A stretch of 64,000 nucleotides of DNA from Streptomyces sp. NRRL F-5135 (GTDB lineage: Bacteria; Actinomycetota; Actinomycetes; Streptomycetales; Streptomycetaceae): positions 112,669 to 176,668 of the forward strand of contig NZ_JOHR01000016.1 in assembly GCF_000719775.1 (NCBI RefSeq), in the 5' to 3' direction. The notes below the pieces were generated by a model, which saw only the letters and a program-made list of their open reading frames with translations, had not been told where the DNA came from and did no database searches. Both the position numbers and the translations under genes were made by a program. Numbering within the stretch: position 1 is the stretch's first letter; every line of letters begins with the position of its first letter. Positions 58,701 through 64,000 of the stretch are shown one piece after another.

Positions 58701-59657
58701 ATGCCATCAATCATCATCGTCCTGGTCATCCTGGTGGTGCTTGTATTCATCGCCCTGATCAAAACGATCCAGGTCATCCCCCAGGCGAGCGCCGCCATCG
58801 TCGAGCGCTTCGGCCGCTACACGCGGACGCTCAACGCCGGGCTGAACATCGTCGTGCCGTTCATCGACTCGATCCGCAACCGGATCGACCTCCGCGAACA
58901 GGTCGTGCCCTTCCCGCCCCAGCCGGTGATCACGCAGGACAACCTGGTCGTCAACATCGACACCGTCATCTACTACCAGGTGACCGACGCCCGGGCCGCG
59001 ACCTACGAAGTCGCCAGCTACATCCAGGCGATCGAACAGCTCACCGTCACCACCCTGCGCAACATCATCGGCGGAATGGACCTGGAGCGGACCCTCACCT
59101 CCCGCGAGGAGATCAACGCGGCGCTGCGCGGTGTCCTCGACGAGGCCACCGGCAAGTGGGGCATCCGCGTCAACCGCGTCGAGCTGAAGGCCATCGAACC
59201 GCCCACCTCCATCCAGGACTCGATGGAGAAGCAGATGCGCGCGGACCGGGACAAGCGCGCCGCGATCCTCACCGCCGAAGGTATCCGCCAGTCCCAGATC
59301 CTCACGGCCGAAGGTGAGAAGCAGTCCGCGATCCTGCGCGCCGAGGGTGAGGCCAAGGCCGCCGCCCTGCGGGCCGAGGGTGAGGCGCAGGCGATCCGTA
59401 CGGTCTTCGAGTCGATCCACGCCGGCGACCCGGACCAGAAGCTCCTCTCGTACCAGTACCTCCAGATGCTCCCCAAGATCGCCGAGGGCGACGCCAACAA
59501 GCTGTGGATCGTGCCCAGCGAGATCGGCGATGCCCTCAAGGGACTCAGCGGAGCCTTCGGCAACCTCGGTCCCGGCGCCCCCGGCTTCGACACCGGAGGC
59601 AGCGGAGGAAAGGTCGGCACCGTCAAGGAGCAGCGGCAGAGCCCGTCGCTGGACTGA
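58701..59657 (+). CDS. SPFH/Band 7 (stomatin/prohibitin-like) protein
   Basis: A 318-aa membrane-anchored scaffold. One N-terminal helix (IIIVLVILVVLVFIALI) precedes the SPFH domain (QASAAIVERFGRYTRTLNAGLN, DLREQVVPFPPQPVITQDN). A long Ala/Glu/Arg coiled-coil (~195-245) and a Gly-rich end follow. Members oligomerise into rings at the membrane and organise lipid or protein microdomains. The ATG has GAGGAACGCG just upstream. Pairs with the preceding NfeD gene. Confidence 0.93.
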   Translation: MPSIIIVLVILVVLVFIALIKTIQVIPQASAAIVERFGRYTRTLNAGLNIVVPFIDSIRNRIDLREQVVPFPPQPVITQDNLVVNIDTVIYYQVTDARAATYEVASYIQAIEQLTVTTLRNIIGGMDLERTLTSREEINAALRGVLDEATGKWGIRVNRVELKAIEPPTSIQDSMEKQMRADRDKRAAILTAEGIRQSQILTAEGEKQSAILRAEGEAKAAALRAEGEAQAIRTVFESIHAGDPDQKLLSYQYLQMLPKIAEGDANKLWIVPSEIGDALKGLSGAFGNLGPGAPGFDTGGSGGKVGTVKEQRQSPSLD

Positions 59658-59907
59658 GGCCGGCGGGAAACCCGAGGGCCGGGTGGGGGGTTCGGGCCCA
59701 CTGGTCCGGTGCCCCCGGCCACCGGGCCCGGCGCTCCCCGCCATTGAGCGAACCGTCGCGGACGGCCGAGGAACCGCCCGAAAACCAGGCGCCGGAGGGT
59801 GGCCGTGGGAGGGGGCCGTCGGGACAAGGGGACGGCCGCCGCCCGGACCGCGCAGCCGGTCAGGCATGATCGGTGCAATAAGCACCGATCAGCGAGGGGC
59901 AGTGCAC

Positions 59908-60684
59908 GTGACCACCTGGGAGATGCTCGCCGTCTTCGCCGCCGGCCTCGGCGCCGGAACGATCAACACCATCGTCGGTTCCGGCACTCTGATCACCTTC
60001 CCCGTACTGCTCGCCACCGGCCTTCCACCGGTCACCGCCACCGTCTCCAACGCCCTCGGCCTGATACCGGGTTCGATCAGCGGAGCCATCGGCTACCGAG
60101 CCGAACTCACCGGCCAGCGCCGCCGCGTCCTGCTGCTCGGCGCCGCCGCGATGGTCGGCGGACTCGGCGGCGCCACCCTGCTGCTCCTTCTGCCGCCCAC
60201 GGCCTTCGAGACGATCGTCCCCGTCCTGGTCGCTCTCGCCCTCGTCCTGGTCGTCCTGCAACCCCGCCTCGCGCGGCGCGTCCAGGCCCGCCGCGCGCGC
60301 AAAGGCACCGAGGCCCGCCCCCAGGGCGGCCCGCTCCTCTTCATCGGACTGCTGCTCGCCAGCGTCTACGGCGGCTACTTCACCGCGGCCCAGGGCATCG
60401 TCTACGTGGCGCTCATGGGCACCTTGCTCGACGACACCCTGCAACGCCTCAACGCCGTCAAGAACATCCTCGCCGCCATCGTGAACACCGTGGCGGCCGC
60501 CTTCTTCCTCTTCGTCGCCGAATTCGACTGGACGGCGGTCGCGCTCATCGCCGTCGGCTCCACCATCGGAGGCCAGATCGGTGCCAGGACAGGCCGCCGA
60601 CTGCCGCCGACGGCACTGCGCGCCCTGGTGGTGGCCGTCGGTGTCGTCGCCATCGTGCAACTGGTCGTACGCCGCTACTGGTGA
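59908..60684 (+). CDS. TauE/SafE-type anion exporter
   Basis: A 258-aa permease with about eight helices. The family mark GLGAGTINTIVGSGTLITFP and TVSNALGLIPGSISG opens the protein; a cytoplasmic Arg-rich loop (LARRVQARRARKG) splits two halves. TauE/SafE proteins move sulfite, sulfoacetate or related anions. The GTG at 59908 follows GAGGGG with 8-nt spacing; another GTG two codons earlier is possible. It is separated from the SPFH gene by a 250-bp gap that holds no gene. Confidence 0.9.
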   Translation: MTTWEMLAVFAAGLGAGTINTIVGSGTLITFPVLLATGLPPVTATVSNALGLIPGSISGAIGYRAELTGQRRRVLLLGAAAMVGGLGGATLLLLLPPTAFETIVPVLVALALVLVVLQPRLARRVQARRARKGTEARPQGGPLLFIGLLLASVYGGYFTAAQGIVYVALMGTLLDDTLQRLNAVKNILAAIVNTVAAAFFLFVAEFDWTAVALIAVGSTIGGQIGARTGRRLPPTALRALVVAVGVVAIVQLVVRRYW

Positions 60685-60737
60685 GCCCTGTCGGAAGGCC
60701 GCCGCGTCGCCCGGTCACCGTAGCCCGCGGACGTGGC

Positions 60738-61256
60738 TCAGGCCGCCGACCGGATCGGCGTCCCCGACAGCCACGACGGCAGCTCCGAGCGCTCCGCCGC
60801 CCGCAGCGACAGCAGCATCGCGTCCGCCGGGGACGGCACGAACGGCTGGTGCAGCAGCGGCATCCCCGCCTGCTCCGGCGTACGGTCCGCCTTGCGGTGA
60901 TTGTCCTCGGCGCAGGAAGCGACCGTATTCAGCCAGCTGTCCGACCCGCCCCGGGACCTCGGCACCACATGGTCCACCGTGGTCGCCCGCCGGCCGCAGT
61001 ACGCGCACCGGTGCTGGTCCCGCATCAGCACCCCCCGCCGGGACCACGGCGCTTGTCTTCGGAACGGGACCCGTACGAACCGGCAGAGCCTGATCACCCG
61101 GGGCACCGGTAGCTCCACCGCGGCGGCACGCACACGCAGTGCGGGATGGGCCTGCTCGACGACGGCCTTGTCCTGGAGGACCAGCACCACCGCACGGTTG
61201 AGTGTCACCGTCGACAGCGGCTCGAAGCTCGAGTTCAGTACCAGCGTGTCCCGCAT
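60738..61256 (-). CDS. HNH endonuclease
   Basis: A 172-aa protein from the ATG with GGAGG 8 nt upstream. An N-terminal strand-rich part (VLNSSFEPLSTVTLNRAVVLVL) and a C-terminal HNH domain: CAYCGR, then TTVDHVVPRSRGG and NTVASCAEDNHRKADR, where His, Asn and His would bind metal. It resembles lone HNH nucleases widespread in actinobacteria, sometimes tied to phage packaging or DNA repair; none of those is visible here. Substrate unknown. Convergent with TauE/SafE. Confidence 0.88.
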   Translation of the reverse strand: MRDTLVLNSSFEPLSTVTLNRAVVLVLQDKAVVEQAHPALRVRAAAVELPVPRVIRLCRFVRVPFRRQAPWSRRGVLMRDQHRCAYCGRRATTVDHVVPRSRGGSDSWLNTVASCAEDNHRKADRTPEQAGMPLLHQPFVPSPADAMLLSLRAAERSELPSWLSGTPIRSAA

Positions 61257-61337
61257 CCCGTCCACCTCCCGTGTGCCGGCCCGCCGCGCGGCGGGCTTGG
61301 ATCAACTCTGGCCGGGCACGCCAAGAGGGACAACGCA

Positions 61338-61384
61338 ATAAAAAATGCCCTGCCTTGATCTCTCCAAGACCAGGGCAGGGCAAA
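61338..61384 (-). terminator. Rho-independent terminator after the PEBP-like gene
   Basis: On the minus strand a GC-rich stem (TGCCCTGCC with its complement) and inner CTTG/CAAG pairing is followed by a TTTTTT tract. It starts ~30 bp after the stop codon of the upstream gene and is the only hairpin in the window with a clear U-tract. Confidence 0.85.
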
Positions 61385-61414
61385 CAACGAGCAAACGCTC
61401 GGCTTCCCGGAGGA

Positions 61415-61954
61415 TCAGCTTCCGGCGGGGACCCCGTATTCGCCGACGAGCTGCGCGCGGGCCAGCGTGTGGAAGCGCAGATTGAAGCCCACGACGGCGG
61501 GCGACGCGTCGCTGTCCGGCCCGAGCCGCTCGCTGTCGACCGCGTACACGGTGAACACGTAGCGGTGCGCCGGGTCCCCGGGCGGCGGCGCCGCGCCTCC
61601 GAAGTCCTTCGACCCGTAGTCGTTACGGGCGTGTACGGCGCCCTCGGGCAGCCCCTCGAACGTGCCGCCTCCCGCGCCCGCCGGAAGCTCGGTGACCGAC
61701 GCCGGGATGTCGAAGAGCACCCAGTGCCAGAACCCGCTGCCGGTCGGCGCGTCCGGGTCGAAGCACGTCACGGCGAAGCTCTTGGTTTCCGCCGGGAAGC
61801 CGTCCCACCGCAGCTGCGGAGAGGTGTTCCCGGCCGCCTGCACCTGCGCGTCCTTCAACACCCCACCCGGCTTGACGTCATCGCTCACCACGGTGAACGA
61901 CGGCACCTCCGGATGGAAGTCGTGAGGGAGCGGAGCCCTCTTCCCCTCGGCCAC
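61415..61954 (-). CDS. YbhB/YbcL family Raf-kinase-inhibitor-like (PEBP) protein
   Basis: A 179-aa protein. The GTG start has GGAGG 7 nt upstream ([20 protein letters not shown]). PEBP signatures: [42 protein letters not shown] and [30 protein letters not shown] (the phosphate-pocket block with Asp, His, Gly). No signal peptide. PEBP proteins bind phosphorylated ligands; the bacterial function is unsettled. It is ~150 bp from the Spo0M-like gene, same strand, and has a clear intrinsic terminator downstream. Confidence 0.92.
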   Translation of the reverse strand: MAEGKRAPLPHDFHPEVPSFTVVSDDVKPGGVLKDAQVQAAGNTSPQLRWDGFPAETKSFAVTCFDPDAPTGSGFWHWVLFDIPASVTELPAGAGGGTFEGLPEGAVHARNDYGSKDFGGAAPPPGDPAHRYVFTVYAVDSERLGPDSDASPAVVGFNLRFHTLARAQLVGEYGVPAGS

Positions 61955-62103
61955 GTCTGATCCTCCGAATCGCCTGGGCCCGGCCGTCCACGCGGACCGG
62001 GCCGTGCTGGTCCGGTACGTCGTATCGCGTACGGCGTACCGCGCACGACGCAGCGCGCGGGTCGCGTCTCGCACGTCGTACGGGACCGAGCGTAGGGCCT
62101 GCG

Positions 62104-62886
62104 TCAGAACCAGTTGCGCCTGCCGCCGACCTCGGCGAGCCACTGGTTGAGATAAGCGGGCCAGTCCGTGCCCCGGAAGTCGTCGAGGCCCACCTGGAAA
62201 GCCCGGAACGAGTCGCTGCCCTCCGTGAACAGCCCCGGCTTCTTGTCCATCTCCAGGATCACGTCCATCTCGCGGTCGTCGGCCACGAAGGACAGCTCGA
62301 CCTCGTTCAGCCCCCGGTACTGCTGCGGCGCGAAGAACTCGATCTCCTGGTAGAAGGGCAGCCGCTGGCGCGTCCCCCTGATCTGCCCGCGCTCCATGTC
62401 CGCACTCTTGAAGCGGAAACCGAGCTGGACGAAGGCGTCCAGGATCGCCTGCTGCGCCGGCAGCGGATGGACGTTGATGGGGTCGAGATCGCTGTTGTCC
62501 ACCGCCCGCGCGATGTCCAGCTCGGTGGTCACCCCGATGTTCATCCCGCGCAGCGGCTGACCCTCGATGGTGGTGATCGGGGTCTCCCACGGGATCTCCA
62601 GCCCGAACTGCACCACATGGACGGCCCCCGCCTGTACCTCGAAGGCCCCGCCGATGGTCTGCTTGGCGAACTCGATGTCCTGCTTGGCCTCCTGATCGCC
62701 GCCCTCGACCTCGACCCGGGCCTGAAGACCGACGGAGAGCCCCGAGATCTGCTGGTTCACGGAGCCGCCCTCGAGCCGCACCTCACCCTGGACGACGCCA
62801 CCGGGGACGACGTTCGACTCGGACAGCTCCGTCTCGACGGACGCGCCACCGGCGCCCAGGCTCGCGAGCAGCTTCTTGAAGCCCAT
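62104..62886 (-). CDS. Spo0M-like sporulation-control protein
   Basis: A 260-aa beta-rich protein related to Bacillus Spo0M. The ATG has AAGGAG 6 nt upstream. Family start [21 protein letters not shown] is followed by an arrestin-like beta sandwich ([35 protein letters not shown]) and [21 protein letters not shown], ending [14 protein letters not shown]. Spo0M proteins affect sporulation and may bind the cell-division or phosphorelay apparatus. It is divergent from the DNA glycosylase. The order fits the developmental theme of the region (chpE, gbn) but no link is shown. Confidence 0.9.
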   Translation of the reverse strand: MGFKKLLASLGAGGASVETELSESNVVPGGVVQGEVRLEGGSVNQQISGLSVGLQARVEVEGGDQEAKQDIEFAKQTIGGAFEVQAGAVHVVQFGLEIPWETPITTIEGQPLRGMNIGVTTELDIARAVDNSDLDPINVHPLPAQQAILDAFVQLGFRFKSADMERGQIRGTRQRLPFYQEIEFFAPQQYRGLNEVELSFVADDREMDVILEMDKKPGLFTEGSDSFRAFQVGLDDFRGTDWPAYLNQWLAEVGGRRNWF

Positions 62887-63062
62887 CTTCACTCCTTGAA
62901 TGTCCTGACAGGTCCTGACCTGTAGATACGCGACCCGACCGTAGCCGGTTCCCCGCTGCTTGCGCACCGGTCGGCGTGCGAACCGGCAAGCGCGGCCGAA
63001 GCGTTCGCGTGGCCCGGGCCTCCGCAGGGCGTCCGGCCGGGCCCCCTGTACGCTCGGACGCC

Positions 63063-63713
63063 ATGATGGAGAGCCCCGACCGCGTCCCGCTGCCCCGGGA
63101 GTTCTTCGACCGCCCGGTCCTCGAGGTCGCGACCGACCTGTTGGGCAGGGTCCTGGTACGGAGCACGGACGAGGGCCCCATCGAACTCCGCCTGACCGAG
63201 GTCGAGGCGTACGCCGGCGCGGTCGACCCGGGATCGCACGCCTTCCGCGGCCGTACCGCCCGCAACGCCGTGATGTTCGGCCCGCCCGGTCACGCGTACG
63301 TCTACTTCACCTACGGAATGTGGCACTGCCTCAACCTGGTGTGCGGACCCGAAGGAGAAGCGAGCGGAGTCCTGCTGCGGGCCGGCGAGATCCTGCACGG
63401 CGCCGAGCTGACCCGGAAGCGCAGGCTCTCGGCCCGCCACGACAGAGAACTGGCCAAGGGCCCGGCACGCCTGGCCACTGCCCTGGACGTCGACCGGTCG
63501 CTCAACGGCGCCGACGTGTGCGCGGGCCCGGGTGCCCCTCTGTCGATCCAGTCGGGCACCCCCATCACGGACGACCAGCTGCGCAGCGGTCCCCGCACCG
63601 GGGTCGGCGGCGACGGCGCGAGCCACCCCTGGCGCTTCTGGATCGACGGCGACCCGTCGGTGAGCCCGTACCGAGCCCACGCACCGCGTCGGCGTACGAG
63701 CCGCCGGACTTGA
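63063..63713 (+). CDS. DNA-3-methyladenine glycosylase (MPG/AAG family)
   Basis: A 216-aa base-excision repair enzyme. The AAG blocks are seen: [70 protein letters not shown] (given in parts; catalytic Glu in TEVEAY, substrate Tyr, His) and the C-terminal [12 protein letters not shown]. It cuts alkylated purines from DNA. The ATG chosen has an immediately following in-frame ATG; either could be used. It ends just before the rRNA leader region. Confidence 0.93.
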   Translation: MMESPDRVPLPREFFDRPVLEVATDLLGRVLVRSTDEGPIELRLTEVEAYAGAVDPGSHAFRGRTARNAVMFGPPGHAYVYFTYGMWHCLNLVCGPEGEASGVLLRAGEILHGAELTRKRRLSARHDRELAKGPARLATALDVDRSLNGADVCAGPGAPLSIQSGTPITDDQLRSGPRTGVGGDGASHPWRFWIDGDPSVSPYRAHAPRRRTSRRT

Positions 63714-64000
63714 CGCGGCAGGGTCCCTGCCCTAACGTAGCCCGAGCCGCACTTTACGGGTCCTGCCGCTGAGCAGCGCCCGAAGCGGCCATCCACTACT
63801 CAGACCTCACCCCAAGGGTGCGTGTTTTCGGCATGCCGAAAATGCGGACCGGACGGCTCGATTATGAATTGAGCGGGGACTCGGTTAACGTAGTGGCCAG
63901 CCGAAAGGCAAAAGGCCCTTCCGAAGGCCATCGGATATCTGGAAGCGGGAGAAACACCGCCGAATGAGTCTGATAGAGTCGGAGACACGAAATACCGAAG
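63714..64000 (+). promoter_or_regulatory. Upstream region and leader of an rRNA operon (rrn genes outside window)
   Basis: From ~63900 the sequence closely resembles the Streptomyces rrn leader: AAAGGCAAAAGGCCCTTCC, then GTCTGATAGAGTCGG, AGACACGAAATACCGAAG at the edge. A TTGAGC (63869-63874) with TAGTGG (63891-63896) at 16 bp, and a TAGAGT (63974-63979), are candidate promoter hexamers of the multi-promoter array these operons have. The 16S gene should begin a few hundred bases beyond position 64000. Confidence 0.85.

Noticed and set aside
59658..59907. Short ORFs in the gap before TauE/SafE
   Set aside because: Continuations of shadow frames of the SPFH gene and low-complexity sequence; no independent start or homology pattern.

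Overview
The window is high-GC actinobacterial chromosome, almost certainly Streptomyces. The evidence is a cysteine-free chaplin (ChpE-like), the sporulation-linked nucleoid protein Gbn, Asp23/AmaP envelope proteins, frequent GTG/TTG starts, GC-rich hairpin terminators, and the Streptomyces rrn leader at the right edge. From memory, gbn, fabG, fabI and chpE correspond to SCO1839, SCO1815, SCO1814 and SCO1800 of S. coelicolor. They occur here in the same order, so this looks like conserved core chromosome. I see no phage, IS element, CRISPR array or tRNA.

Layout. 1-8.3 kb: the 3' end of a ZIP metal transporter, then a minus-strand cobalamin operon (cbiB, cobQ, AAA/vWA chelatase, cobO, cobB) behind a clear cobalamin riboswitch. 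8.3-10 kb: a Pit phosphate transporter with a PhoP-type box. 10-18 kb: class II aldolase, alpha/beta hydrolase, an unrecognised 466-aa protein, an ABC-F ATPase preceded by an apparently leaderless 7-codon uORF, gbn, and an enoyl-CoA hydratase. 18-21 kb: a five-gene Asp23/Gls24 envelope cluster. 21-31 kb: SDR, GH15, SURF1, zinc-finger-like protein, DEDDh exonuclease, VIT1-type transporter, secreted subtilase, DUF485/acetate symporter.

31-40 kb: moaA, small stress and membrane proteins, tyrS, and a minus-strand block in which the two halves of a TldD/TldE protease are separated by a divergent HemC paralogue and a DinB-family gene. 40-48 kb: a DUF397 remnant, fabG-fabI, a secreted protein, a GntR regulator divergent from a probably leaderless MFS gene with a 38-aa companion, SixA phosphatase and SerB. 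48-57 kb: a two-FHA ABC exporter resembling Rv1747, a secreted SLT lysozyme-like protein, queA with an SDR, a NarL-type two-component system and chpE. 57-64 kb: an ABC ATPase, an NfeD-SPFH pair, TauE/SafE, HNH nuclease, a PEBP-like protein, Spo0M-like protein, 3-methyladenine glycosylase, and the upstream region of an rRNA operon whose genes lie outside.

The most useful leads are regulatory. They are the leaderless uORF before the ABC-F gene, a cluster of GATC half-sites upstream of the GATC-binding protein gbn, twin palindromes 21 bp apart before the enoyl-CoA hydratase, the leaderless MFS promoter overlapped by a palindrome beside a GntR gene, and an inverted repeat between 56.4-57.2 kb and the ABC ATPase. 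The strongest protein-level oddities are the HemC paralogue with an altered cofactor-cysteine loop, the split TldD/TldE arrangement, and a GVR/GIR-tripeptide expansion inside CbiB. No wholly new system was proven from sequence alone.
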